Source: Caenispirillum bisanense (GTDB taxonomy: Bacteria > Pseudomonadota > Alphaproteobacteria > Rhodospirillales > Rhodospirillaceae). From it: a DNA stretch of 64,000 nucleotides. A program made the position numbers and the translations under genes. Positions 36,675-45,499 of the stretch are shown here, piece after piece; position 1 is the first letter of the stretch; each line of letters opens with the position of its first letter. The notes beneath the pieces were generated by a model. That model made no database searches, was not told where the DNA came from, and worked only from the letters and a program-made list of their open reading frames with translations. The stretch spans positions 44,688-108,687 of the forward strand of contig NZ_BAAAEP010000006.1 in the NCBI RefSeq assembly GCF_039523075.1, in the 5' to 3' direction.

Positions 36675-37856
36675 ATGAAAGGGTTCAGGTTGAGGCGCGG
36701 CAATCCTGTTGTCTTGTTTGTATTGTTGGGATTGCTTAGCCTCTCCGGCTGCGCCACTTTCCCCGACTGGATTGCTTCTGCAGGGCCTAGCCGGGCGCAG
36801 GTGGCAGAGCAGAAGGAAGTCGTGTCACCGATTCCAGTGATTGAAGTGACAGATGCTGTGGCTCGTGCCGTAATGGCGGCGGGAAAGCACGCTTCTTTTG
36901 CTGTTGCCCTGTCGGAGGTGACCCCCCGGGGCTATACCGTGGGGCCGGGGGATTTTTTGGAGGTGTCGGTGTGGGAAGCGCCACCGGCCGTGCTCTTTGG
37001 TGCGGCGACCATCGATCCGAAGCTGGGCGTGAGTAGCACCCGTGTGACGACTCTACCGGAGCAGATGGTGGCGGCCGATGGTTCGATCAATGTGCCATTC
37101 GCGGGGAGCATTCTCGTCTCCGGCAAATCGCCCCAGGAAATCGAGAAAGAGATTGTCCGTCGTCTTTCCGGTAAGGCCAATTTGCCTCAGGTGTTGGTGC
37201 GGGTGACGCGTAATGCCACGGCCAATGTCACGGTGGTGGGGGAGGTTGCACAAAGTGTGCGGATGCCTCTTACGGCCAAAGGCGAGCGGCTCTTGGATGC
37301 TTTGGCGGCGGCGGGTGGGGTGCGTCAGCCGGTGGGCAAGACGACGATCCAGCTCTCCCGTGCGGGAAAGGTGGTGGCCATGCCGCTGGAGAGCATCATT
37401 CAGGATCCAGCACAGAACATCCTGCTGCAACCGGGGGATGTGGTAACGGCGAGCTTCCAGCCCTTGAGCTTCGTGGCACTGGGGGCGACGGGTAAGAACG
37501 AGGAGATCAATTTCGAGGCGCAGGGCATTATGCTTGCGCAGGCTTTGGGTCGCATCGGTGGCTTGCAGGATGCGCGCGCGGATGCGCAGGGCGTGTTCAT
37601 TTTCCGCTTTGAGGACCCTTCAGTGTTTCAGAATGGCGGCAAGGATTTGCCCAAGACGCCGGAAGGCAAGGTACCGGTTATTTATCGCGCCGATCTGAAA
37701 AACCCGGCCACTTTCCTGATCGCGCAAAACTTCCCCATCAGAAACAAGGATGTGCTGTATGTGTCGAACGCTCCTGCGGCTGAGCTGCAGAAGTTCCTCA
37801 ATATCCTGACGTCGTCGATTTTCTCGGTGAGCAGTCTGGTGAATCTGTCTAAATGA
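36675..37856 (+). CDS. wcbC: Capsule export outer-membrane lipoprotein (Wza/KpsD/WcbC-like)
   Basis: A 393-residue polysaccharide export protein. From the ATG at 36675 the N-terminus is a classic lipoprotein signal (MKGFRLRRG, hydrophobic core, LSLSGC lipobox); a longer frame starts at 36639 within the rmd end. The Poly_export domain is seen at YTVGPGDFLEVSVWE, then two SLBB-like units (VTVVGEV..., FVALGATG...). It would form the outer-membrane channel connected to the KpsE-like protein. The stop overlaps the following glycosyltransferase by four bases. Confidence 0.87.
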   Translation: MKGFRLRRGNPVVLFVLLGLLSLSGCATFPDWIASAGPSRAQVAEQKEVVSPIPVIEVTDAVARAVMAAGKHASFAVALSEVTPRGYTVGPGDFLEVSVWEAPPAVLFGAATIDPKLGVSSTRVTTLPEQMVAADGSINVPFAGSILVSGKSPQEIEKEIVRRLSGKANLPQVLVRVTRNATANVTVVGEVAQSVRMPLTAKGERLLDALAAAGGVRQPVGKTTIQLSRAGKVVAMPLESIIQDPAQNILLQPGDVVTASFQPLSFVALGATGKNEEINFEAQGIMLAQALGRIGGLQDARADAQGVFIFRFEDPSVFQNGGKDLPKTPEGKVPVIYRADLKNPATFLIAQNFPIRNKDVLYVSNAPAAELQKFLNILTSSIFSVSSLVNLSK

Positions 37857-39043
37857 CCGATGGAGGAATGTCGACGGGAGCGTTCCTGCTGGATGTCACC
37901 CGTTTGGTGGATCGCCAGATGCAGGGGCGTTTGCCTACTGGCGTGGATCGGGTCTGTCTCGAATATGTGCGCCGCTTCGGGGGGGAAAGCCGCGCATTGA
38001 TCCGCTGGCGTGGCTTCTGGGTGATGCTGTCCCAGCAGGATTCGGACCGTCTGTTTGCTGCTTTGCTCTTGCCCGCCGAAGGATTCAATCGACGGGTGCG
38101 TTGGTGGGTTGCCAAAGCGCTTCCGCGAAGCGTCCTCAAGGGGTTACCGCGAGGGGCTGTCTTGTTGAACATGGGCCACAGCGGGCTGGATCGGCCGAAC
38201 TATGGCGTGCGGGTCCGGAAGCACGGACTGCGGCCGGTGTTTTTTTTGCATGATCTGATCCCGATCACGCATCCCGAGTATGCCCGTGCAGGTGAGCCCG
38301 AGCGGCACGCTCGGCGTGTGCAGACGATGCTGTCCAACGCACGGGGAATCGTGGTGAACTCCCGCGACACGGCCCATGCCCTGGAGTCCCACGCGCGCAC
38401 GCACGGTCTGCCGATACCTCCCCACGTGATCGCGCCCTTGGCGGGGGCGAGGCTACCCCTACCGTCGCCCGAATCGCCATTGGCTACGCCATATTTCGTG
38501 ATGCTGGGCACCATCGAGCCGCGCAAGAACCATCTGCTGCTGCTGCACCTTTGGAGGGAGTTTGCGAAAGCCCTGGGGGGTGCGGCGCCGCACCTGGTGA
38601 TCATCGGCCAACGGGGCTGGGAATGCGAGCAGGTGGTTGATCTGCTGGAGCGATCCGCAGCCTTACGTGGACGGGTGGTAGAGATTTCCCGCGCGAGCGA
38701 TGTAGAACTGGCAACGTGGCTGCATCATGCACGTGCCTTAGTGTTCCCCAGCTTCGTCGAAGGATATGGGTTACCGCTGGCGGAGGCCCTCTCCTTCGGA
38801 GTGCCGGTGATTGCCAGCGATTTGCCGGTATTTCGCGAGATTGCGGGGGAGATACCCGAATATCTCGACCCGCTCGATGGGCCGGGTTGGCGACGTGTGA
38901 TTTTGGATTACGCACAGCCCCAAAGCGCGTTGCGTGCTGCTCAACTCGAGCGGATGCAGGGGTTTAAGGCACCGACCTGGGCGGAGCATTTCAGCGCGGT
39001 CGAGTCCTTTCTGCGGGGGATCGGCCTGGAGATTCGCGGCTGA
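37853..39043 (+). CDS. GT4-family glycosyltransferase (WcbB-like)
   Basis: A 396-residue GT-B enzyme with FLLDVTRLVDRQMQGRLPTGVD at the start, LGTIEPRKNHLLLLHLW and EGYGLPLAEALSFGVPV near 303-319. The family-4 glutamates are present. In Burkholderia capsule loci a comparable gene (wcbB) lies next to the kpsC homologue, as here. It overlaps wcbC by four bases and the next gene by one base. The donor sugar is unknown. A GGAGG just before a second ATG at 37868 is too close to be used, so I keep 37853. Confidence 0.84.
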   Translation: MTDGGMSTGAFLLDVTRLVDRQMQGRLPTGVDRVCLEYVRRFGGESRALIRWRGFWVMLSQQDSDRLFAALLLPAEGFNRRVRWWVAKALPRSVLKGLPRGAVLLNMGHSGLDRPNYGVRVRKHGLRPVFFLHDLIPITHPEYARAGEPERHARRVQTMLSNARGIVVNSRDTAHALESHARTHGLPIPPHVIAPLAGARLPLPSPESPLATPYFVMLGTIEPRKNHLLLLHLWREFAKALGGAAPHLVIIGQRGWECEQVVDLLERSAALRGRVVEISRASDVELATWLHHARALVFPSFVEGYGLPLAEALSFGVPVIASDLPVFREIAGEIPEYLDPLDGPGWRRVILDYAQPQSALRAAQLERMQGFKAPTWAEHFSAVESFLRGIGLEIRG

Positions 39044-40083
39044 TGCTTACCCAACCTTGGCAACAGGCACCGGTCATCTATGCGCTGGGGTTCTCCCGCT
39101 GGAAACGGGAGGCAGTGCGCTTGTGTTTTTCCGGGCAGCGCGTGGTGTTCATCCAGCACGTCGATCAGCTGCCCGAGGGGGCGTGGTTGGCGGTGTGGGG
39201 GATGCACACGCCGCAAGGGTTGCCTGATGGCGTGCGTCTGTTGCGCCTGGAGGATGGGTTTCTGCGCTCGGTCGGCTTGGGGGCGGATTTGATTCGCCCG
39301 CTCTCGCTGGTGGTGGATGCTCAAGGCATGTATTTCGATGCCACGCAGCCCTCAGACTTGGAGGTGTTGCTGGAGACGGTCAAGTTCGGCGAGGCGCTGC
39401 TTGCGCGTGCCCAGGCCTTGCGCCTGTCGCTCGTTACGGCGGGGCTGACCAAGTACAACGTGGGGGCGGCGGTTTGGCAGCCGCCCGTGAACGGAAGGTT
39501 ACGCATTCTTGTGCCGGGGCAGGTGGAGACGGACGCCTCCCTTGCCTTTGGTGCGCCGGGTATCCGGCGTAATCTCGATTTGCTGCGCGCCGTGCGCGAA
39601 GCGAATCCTGAGGCGTATGTAGTGTACAAGCCCCATCCCGACGTGGTGGCGGGTTTGCGCGCACGGGGCGCGGGCGAGACTGATGCGGCTCGCTGGTGTG
39701 ATGAAATCGTGCTGGAGGCGCCGATGGATGGGATGCTGTCTGCCGTGGATGAGGTGCATGTCATGACCTCGCTCGCCGGGTTCGAGGCGCTTTTGCGCGG
39801 TAAGCGCGTGATCTGCTATGGCCAGCCGTTTTATGCGGGATGGGGGCTGACGCAAGATGTCGTGCCATTGCCACGGCGCACGCGGCGGCTGACGCTCGAT
39901 GAGTTGGTGGCTGGTTGTTTGATTCTTTATCCGCGCTATCTCGATTATGAGCATGGAGGGGGCATTTCACCTGAGGAGGCTCTGGAGCGTCTGCAGCTTT
40001 GGCGCACCCGATCGGGCAGCAAGACCCCGTGGTGGCGTCATCTCACTCGCTTGGTGTTGCGCCGGGTGGTGGGGGTACGTTAA
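39043..40083 (+). CDS. KpsC-like capsule Kdo transferase, half length
   Basis: A 346-residue protein related to KpsC, which adds beta-Kdo residues to the phosphatidylglycerol anchor. Typical segments are YALGFSRWKREAV, RLEDGFLRSVGLGADL, VLVPGQVETDASL-type wording (here ILVPGQVETDASLAFG) and YKPHPDVVAGL, GFEALLRGKRV. Standard KpsC has about 650-700 residues with two tandem catalytic modules; only one module is present here and I see no second half nearby. It may act alone or add one Kdo type. It overlaps both neighbours by one base. Confidence 0.85.
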   Translation: MLTQPWQQAPVIYALGFSRWKREAVRLCFSGQRVVFIQHVDQLPEGAWLAVWGMHTPQGLPDGVRLLRLEDGFLRSVGLGADLIRPLSLVVDAQGMYFDATQPSDLEVLLETVKFGEALLARAQALRLSLVTAGLTKYNVGAAVWQPPVNGRLRILVPGQVETDASLAFGAPGIRRNLDLLRAVREANPEAYVVYKPHPDVVAGLRARGAGETDAARWCDEIVLEAPMDGMLSAVDEVHVMTSLAGFEALLRGKRVICYGQPFYAGWGLTQDVVPLPRRTRRLTLDELVAGCLILYPRYLDYEHGGGISPEEALERLQLWRTRSGSKTPWWRHLTRLVLRRVVGVR

Positions 40084-41303
40084 TGCGTCGCGCGTTCCTG
40101 TTTCTACAAGGCCCAGCCACGCCCTTTTTCGCGCATCTTTCTGACCGGCTCCGTGCGCAAGGGCATGCGGTGCATCGCATCCACTTTTGCGCTGGCGACG
40201 CCGCGTATTGGGGGGGGCGTCCTGCATGGTGGTTTCGGGAGCCACTGACAGCGTTGCGCGATTTCCTTGACGATTTCTACCGCCGCCACGGCATTACCGA
40301 TCAAATCTTGTTCGGTGACCGTAGGCCAGTGCATCGGCCTGCCGCGGAGCACGGCGAGGTCTGCGGTGTGCGCACGCATGTATTTGAGGAAGGGTATTTC
40401 CGTCCTTATTGGGTGACACTAGAGCGGGAGGGGGTGAACGGCCATTCGTTGCTGCCGCGGGATCCAGACTGGTTCTGGGAGGTAGGGGGTGCGTTGGACG
40501 AACCTGAGAGCGTGGTGTCCTTTCTTTCTCCGTTCTGGAAGCGGGCGATGCACGATGTGGTCTACCATGTGGCCAACGCTGCCAACCCGGTGCTGTTTCC
40601 CCGCTACCGACCGCACGGCATCTATGCGCCGCTGGAGTATGCGGGCTACCTCAAACGCTTCGCGTGGTTGCGTCTCTTTGGTAAGCGCGAACGGGAGCGG
40701 ATGGGGGCGTTCATCGCGCGAAAGCGGTCGTATTTCGTGCTCCCATTGCAGCTCAACTCGGATGCGCAGATTCGCGATCACTCTCGCTTTGGTGATATGG
40801 GGGAGGTGATCGAGTATGTGGCGGAATCGTTTGCGCGCAATGCGCCGCACGACCATCACTTGGTGATCAAGAACCACCCGCTGGATATGGGGCTGATGCC
40901 TTATGACAGGATCATCAAGCAGGCAGCGCGGCGGTTGGGCCTGTCTGGGCGGATTCATTTTTTTGAGGACGGTGATTTGCTGGCCTTGCTGAAACAGGCG
41001 CGCGGTGTGGTGACAGTCAACAGCACTGCGGGCATCGTCGCGCTGGAGCAGGGGACGCCCACGCTGACGCTCAGTGATCCTATTTACAACCTCCCAGGTC
41101 TGACAAGCCAGGTTCGGTTGGATGAGTTTTGGCAGGCACCGTCACCGCCTGATGGGGAGTTGTTCCGCCGTTTTCGCCGCGTGGTCATCCGTGCCACTCA
41201 AATCAACGGCGGGTTTTACTGCGCGCGTGGTATCGCCCTGGCCGTGGACAATGCGGCGCACGTGCTGATGGCTGAATGTTCGCCCTTGGAGGCGCTGCTG
41301 TGA
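40083..41303 (+). CDS. kpsS: KpsS-like capsule Kdo transferase (WcbO-like)
   Basis: A 406-residue protein of the KpsS family, which puts the first beta-Kdo on lysophosphatidylglycerol. It has AFLFLQGPATPFFAHLSDRL, GDAAYW, FEEGYFRPYWVTLE, VLPLQLNSDAQI and the KNHPLD motif. The length is normal. Together with the KpsC-like protein it implies a Kdo linker on a phospholipid anchor, which is notable because the locus also encodes its own lipid-making pair (polyketide synthase and oxoamine synthase). The ATG overlaps the previous TAA. Confidence 0.9.
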   Translation: MRRAFLFLQGPATPFFAHLSDRLRAQGHAVHRIHFCAGDAAYWGGRPAWWFREPLTALRDFLDDFYRRHGITDQILFGDRRPVHRPAAEHGEVCGVRTHVFEEGYFRPYWVTLEREGVNGHSLLPRDPDWFWEVGGALDEPESVVSFLSPFWKRAMHDVVYHVANAANPVLFPRYRPHGIYAPLEYAGYLKRFAWLRLFGKRERERMGAFIARKRSYFVLPLQLNSDAQIRDHSRFGDMGEVIEYVAESFARNAPHDHHLVIKNHPLDMGLMPYDRIIKQAARRLGLSGRIHFFEDGDLLALLKQARGVVTVNSTAGIVALEQGTPTLTLSDPIYNLPGLTSQVRLDEFWQAPSPPDGELFRRFRRVVIRATQINGGFYCARGIALAVDNAAHVLMAECSPLEALL

Positions 41304-42067
41304 CGGCGAAGTACCGCGTTCTGATTACCGGCGCAACCAGTGCTATCGGCGGTGCACTGGCGCGTGAATATGCCGCACCGGGGGTGACGCTCTACCTGCA
41401 CGGTCGTCATGCCGAGCGTTTGCAGGAAATGGCGACGGCCTGCCAGGGGCTTGGCGCGGAGGTGGTCACGATGCGGCTGGATATGCGGGATTTCACCGCG
41501 CTGCGGGCATGGTTGGAAGATTTAGGGCCGCTGGATTTGGTCATCATCAACGCAGGAATGAATACTCACATCGGCCCCAACGGCGAGCCGGAGCCGTGGC
41601 ATGAGGTGGAGGCGCTTTTGGACGTGAATCTGAAAGCGGCGATGCTCATCGTGCAGGCGGTATTGCCCGCGATGCAAGCGCGCGGCTGCGGCCAGATTGC
41701 GTTGGTCAGCTCGCTGGCAGCGTATTTTGGTCTTCCAGTGACGCCAACCTACTGCGCCACCAAGGCCGGTCTCAAGGCTTATGGCGAGGCATTACGGGGT
41801 TGGCTTGCGCCTCATGGCATCAAAGTCAATGTGATCATGCCTGGCTATGTGAAGTCGCCCATGTGTGACGCCATGCCTGGGCCGAAGCCTTTTCTGTGGC
41901 CCCCCGAGCGGGCAGCCAAGGCGATCCGGCGCGGATTGGCGCGGGACAAGGCACGCATCAGTTTCCCGTTTCCGCTGAACTGGGGGACGTGGTGGCTGGC
42001 GGTGTTACCTGCCGCGCTTTCGACCAATATTTTGCGCTGGTTAGGGTTTGCTCCAGGTGAACGTTGA
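41300..42067 (+). CDS. wcbP: Short-chain dehydrogenase (WcbP-like)
   Basis: A 255-residue classical SDR: LITGATSAIGGALA (cofactor binding), NAGMN, VSSLAAY, and the catalytic YCATK. The GTG at 41300 overlaps the kpsS stop (GTGA). In Burkholderia an SDR gene, wcbP, follows the kpsS homologue wcbO and precedes wcbQ, the same order as here. The substrate is unknown; reduction of the keto group formed by the oxoamine synthase, as in sphingolipid synthesis (3-ketosphinganine reductase is also an SDR), is an attractive inference. Confidence 0.85.
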   Translation: MTAKYRVLITGATSAIGGALAREYAAPGVTLYLHGRHAERLQEMATACQGLGAEVVTMRLDMRDFTALRAWLEDLGPLDLVIINAGMNTHIGPNGEPEPWHEVEALLDVNLKAAMLIVQAVLPAMQARGCGQIALVSSLAAYFGLPVTPTYCATKAGLKAYGEALRGWLAPHGIKVNVIMPGYVKSPMCDAMPGPKPFLWPPERAAKAIRRGLARDKARISFPFPLNWGTWWLAVLPAALSTNILRWLGFAPGER

Positions 42068-43580
42068 TGGCGCTTTCGTGGCGGTGCTTTCTGCTGCGGC
42101 GGCAGGGCTTGCCTTGTCGGTAACCATTGAACGTCTGATGACGCCGCGCCCGTCATTCGCGCGCCCCTGGGCCGCCTGGGCTTTGCATGGGGGCTTGTGG
42201 ATGTCCTCTTACGCGGTTTTGGCGCTGCTCCTGGGATGCCCTTGGTTCGCCGCTGCAGCCGTGTCAGCTTTTCTGCTGATGGTGGTGCTGGTGAACAACG
42301 CCAAGTTCAAGGCCTTGCGCGAGCCCTTTGTGTTCCAGGATTACGAGTATTTCACCGATACGATACGGCACCCTCGCCTCTACATCCCGTTTCTGGGGTG
42401 GGGGAAGTTTTTAGCTGCGGCAGCGGGGTTCGTGCTGGCGGTCGCCGTGGGGCTGTGGATGGAGGAAACCCCTCTCCAACGCTTTGTCTGGTCGGGTCAG
42501 TTGGGCGGAATTGCCGTGGTGTTTGTCGGGAGTGCGCTCCTTTTACTGGTGGGTAGCTGGAAAACGCTTCCGGTCAGTCTTGAGCCAGTGCGGGATGTCC
42601 GTGCGTTGGGTTTGTTGGCATCTCTCTGGCGGTATTCCCAGGAAGAGAGTGCGCCGTTGGCAGTGGCGTCCCCTTTCGAGTTCTTGCCTTCCACCCGCGA
42701 AAAAGGCGAGTTGCCGCATCTGGTAGCGGTGCAAAGCGAATCATTTTTCGACCCGCGACCGCTTTTTGCTGGCATCCGTCCCGAAGTGCTGGCCGAGTTT
42801 GACCGTCTCAAGGTCGATGCCGTGGCTTACGGTAAGTTGAAGGTTCCGGCCTGGGGAGCTAATACGGTGCGCACCGAGTTCGCTTTTCTCACCGGCATCG
42901 ATGAGGACAGGCTGGGCGTGCATCGCTTTAACCCGTATCGGGCGATCGCGGCCGGTGGCGATGCGCCGTCGCTGGCGTCTTACCTGAAGGGACTGGGCTA
43001 TCGCACGGTCTGCATCCATCCCTACCCCGCGAGCTTCTATCAGCGTGACCGCGTTTATCCGCGCTTGGGTTTCGACGAATTTCTGGATGTTCGCGCATTC
43101 GACGACACGATGCGCTTTGGCCCTTACATCGGCGATGCCGCCGTGGCCGACAAGGTTGCCGCGCTCTTGCGTGAAGCCACAGGCCCTGTGTTCCTCTTCG
43201 TCATTACGATGGAGAACCATGGGCCCCTTCACCTCGAAAGGGTAATTCCAACGGATGTTGATGCGTTGTATTCGGTCCAGCCGCCGGCAGGCTGCGATGA
43301 TCTGACCATTTACCTACGCCACTTGCGCAACGCGGATCAGATGATCGCGACACTCCGTCAGTCGCTTGACCGGTGTGAACGACCGGCCAGCCTCTGCTGG
43401 TTCGGCGACCATGTGCCGATCATGCCTTCGGTCTATGAGACTTTTGGCGCGCCCGATGGAGATGTCGAGTATGTTATCTGGAACAACCAAAACCCCGTAC
43501 GCCCTCGCGCTGTAGATCTGGCAGCGAATGACTTGCCGATGGCTTGGCTGCGGGGTGTGGGCTTGATGGAGACACGCTAA
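42048..43580 (+). CDS. wcbQ: Membrane sulfatase-fold protein (WcbQ-like)
   Basis: A 510-residue protein of the LTA synthase/sulfatase superfamily. The first 190 residues contain four or five membrane helices; the rest is the extracytoplasmic alkaline-phosphatase-like domain with VAVQSESFFDPRP, the catalytic-region WGANTVRTEFAFLTG, ITMENHGPLH and WFGDHVPIMP. Such enzymes transfer phosphoglycerol or phosphoethanolamine. It overlaps the SDR gene by 20 bases. The start is uncertain: TTG 42048 or GTG 42057. It is the last gene of the capsule locus. Confidence 0.84.
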   Translation: MLQVNVDGAFVAVLSAAAAGLALSVTIERLMTPRPSFARPWAAWALHGGLWMSSYAVLALLLGCPWFAAAAVSAFLLMVVLVNNAKFKALREPFVFQDYEYFTDTIRHPRLYIPFLGWGKFLAAAAGFVLAVAVGLWMEETPLQRFVWSGQLGGIAVVFVGSALLLLVGSWKTLPVSLEPVRDVRALGLLASLWRYSQEESAPLAVASPFEFLPSTREKGELPHLVAVQSESFFDPRPLFAGIRPEVLAEFDRLKVDAVAYGKLKVPAWGANTVRTEFAFLTGIDEDRLGVHRFNPYRAIAAGGDAPSLASYLKGLGYRTVCIHPYPASFYQRDRVYPRLGFDEFLDVRAFDDTMRFGPYIGDAAVADKVAALLREATGPVFLFVITMENHGPLHLERVIPTDVDALYSVQPPAGCDDLTIYLRHLRNADQMIATLRQSLDRCERPASLCWFGDHVPIMPSVYETFGAPDGDVEYVIWNNQNPVRPRAVDLAANDLPMAWLRGVGLMETR

Positions 43581-44239
43581 CCCCACATGCGCGGCAGCTC
43601 GGTCAGTCGCATGACTTCGCGTGCTTCCGCAGCAACCCGCAGGCATTATTGAGGAAAGTTTGTCAGAGTGGTAGAGTCCACCACCAGAATTCCCGGAACA
43701 CCCGCTGTCGCGAGACGGCGGGTGTTTTGTTTTAGGGTTGGCGATCGAACCCCTGTCCTTGGGTGGCACGCCTGCGGCCCGGCAGGCTCCGTCACCTGCT
43801 CTGCGGCCGACCACGCCGAGTGGTTGAAGGCCGCGCGGCCACGGCCACGCCTCCACCGCCCGCATCACATCAACATCGTCCGGCGCGGGGTGAGCCGCAT
43901 CACCCCGCGAGGACAGGGACCGGCTCTCATCCCGCTTCCACCATGCCGTCCGCCGCCGCCCAACCGGAGGACGCAGCAGGGGCGCCTTTCGGATGAGATG
44001 CCCCGACAGATTGAGGTGCGCGCAGCGAATCTTTATGGTTAGATAACTGCAGCCTCAAGCAGTTTGTCCGATTGTGAAGTTATGAGGCGGCGGCAGCCGG
44101 AGGAGCGGGGAAACCGCCGGGGGTCGCGGTGAGGGTCCATCAGGTCCTGGGGAAGAGCACAGAGAGTGGTTCTGCATCCCGTTGAAGCGTCCGCACAGGC
44201 GCGCCCGCCGGCCTTTGTCCCCGCTGCGGCTGCGGCACC
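43581..44239. other. Gap between capsule and peptide loci
   Basis: 660 bases without a convincing gene. The terminator at 43697-43734 closes the capsule locus. Directly after it the base composition shifts to the very GC-rich style of the right-hand part. Open frames in 43,740-44,240 are Arg/Pro-rich shadows. A short AT-richer patch at 44,035-44,085 may hold the promoter for the HlyD-type gene. Confidence 0.6.
43697..43734 (+). terminator. Rho-independent terminator of capsule locus
   Basis: AACACCCGC and GCGGGTGTT form a 9-base stem with an inner GTC-GCGA-GAC stem-loop, followed by TTTTGTTTT. It lies 117 bases after the last capsule gene. Confidence 0.88.
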
Positions 44240-45499
44240 ATGACGACCCGGCCGCCGTTCCGCCAGGCGGCGCTGGATCGCCTGTCGTCGCCCGATCAGC
44301 TTGACCGCACCATCGTCATCACCGACCCGCGCGGCTGGATCGTCGCCGCTACCCTGGGGGTGCTGCTGGCGGTGCTGGTCGCCTGGGCCTTCCTTGGCAC
44401 CATTCCGACCAACGTGCAGGGAAAGGGTATCCTCATCGCCCGAGAGGGCCGGGTGGTCTCGGCCATGAGTCCCACCGCCGGCCGGATCGAGGCGGTGCTG
44501 GTCAGCCTGGGCGACAGCGTCCGCGAGGGCCAGCCCATCGCCCGCATCCTCCAGAGCGACATCGTCACCCGCCTCGCCAATGCCCGCGACCTGCTTGCCG
44601 AGCGCACCACCGACCTGGACCGGCGCACCGCCGCCCATGCCCGCGAACTGCAGATCGTGCGCGCCAACCTCGCCCAGCAGCGCAACGCGCTGGAGCAGTC
44701 CATCGCCGCCGCCGAGGAGCAGGTGGCGTGGCTGACCGAACGGCTGCGCGGCCACCGCGACCTGGCCGCCCAGGGCATCGCCACCCGCACCCAGGTGCAG
44801 GCCATCCAGACCGACCTCGCCCGCGCCCAGCAGACCGTCGCCGACGGCCGCTCCGCCCTGCTGCGCCTTCAGGCGGAGGAGAACGAGGTGGTGCTGCGCC
44901 ACGAGCGCGACCGCAGCGAGGCGGAGGCCGCCGTCGCCACCGCCGAGCGCACCATCCGCGAGCTGGAAGCCCAGCTTGACCGCGACACCCACGTCCTCGC
45001 CCCGGCCGCCGGGCGGGTGACCGAAATCCGCGCCACCGCCGGCACCATGGTCAGCGCCGGCCAGGGCGTCCTCGGCATCGAAAGCGCCGGTCAGGGGCTG
45101 GAGGCGGTGGCCTACATCCCCACCCGCCACGGCAAGCTGGTGACCGCCGGCATGCCGGTGCGCATCGCCCCCGCCAACGTGCGGCGGGAGGAACACGGCA
45201 GCCTGCTCGGCACCGTGCGCAGCATCTCGGCCTTCCCGTCCACCCGCGAGGGCATGGCGGCAGTGCTGCAGAACGACGCCCTCATCACCACCTTCTCGCA
45301 GGACGGTGCCCCCTACGAAGTGCGCATCGACCTCACCCCCGGCGACACGCCGAGCGGCTATGCCTGGTCGTCGCGCCAGGGGCCGCCCGTCAGCCTGTTC
45401 AGCGGCACCACGCTGGAGCTGGACATCACCGTGCGCGAGCAGACGCCCGCCACCCTGATCGTGCCGCTGATCCGCAAGCAGACGGGTCTGGACGGATGA
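44240..45499 (+). CDS. HlyD-type adaptor of NHLP peptide export
   Basis: A 419-residue membrane-fusion protein of the NHLP bacteriocin secretion type. One membrane helix lies at about 33-53, followed by a lipoyl half (MSPTAGRIEAVLVSLGDSV), a long coiled-coil hairpin (about 115-235), the second lipoyl half (VLAPAAGRVTEIRATAGT) and a beta domain. It would bridge the ABC exporters to the outer membrane. The stop overlaps the exporter gene by four bases. No Shine-Dalgarno sequence is visible before the ATG. Confidence 0.88.
   Translation: MTTRPPFRQAALDRLSSPDQLDRTIVITDPRGWIVAATLGVLLAVLVAWAFLGTIPTNVQGKGILIAREGRVVSAMSPTAGRIEAVLVSLGDSVREGQPIARILQSDIVTRLANARDLLAERTTDLDRRTAAHARELQIVRANLAQQRNALEQSIAAAEEQVAWLTERLRGHRDLAAQGIATRTQVQAIQTDLARAQQTVADGRSALLRLQAEENEVVLRHERDRSEAEAAVATAERTIRELEAQLDRDTHVLAPAAGRVTEIRATAGTMVSAGQGVLGIESAGQGLEAVAYIPTRHGKLVTAGMPVRIAPANVRREEHGSLLGTVRSISAFPSTREGMAAVLQNDALITTFSQDGAPYEVRIDLTPGDTPSGYAWSSRQGPPVSLFSGTTLELDITVREQTPATLIVPLIRKQTGLDG

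Noticed and set aside
43650..43700. A tRNA-like look (GAGTGGTAGAGTCC and nearby hairpins).
   Set aside because: No acceptor stem, no T-arm with GTTCRA, and no CCA end can be arranged; it is only the approach to the terminator.
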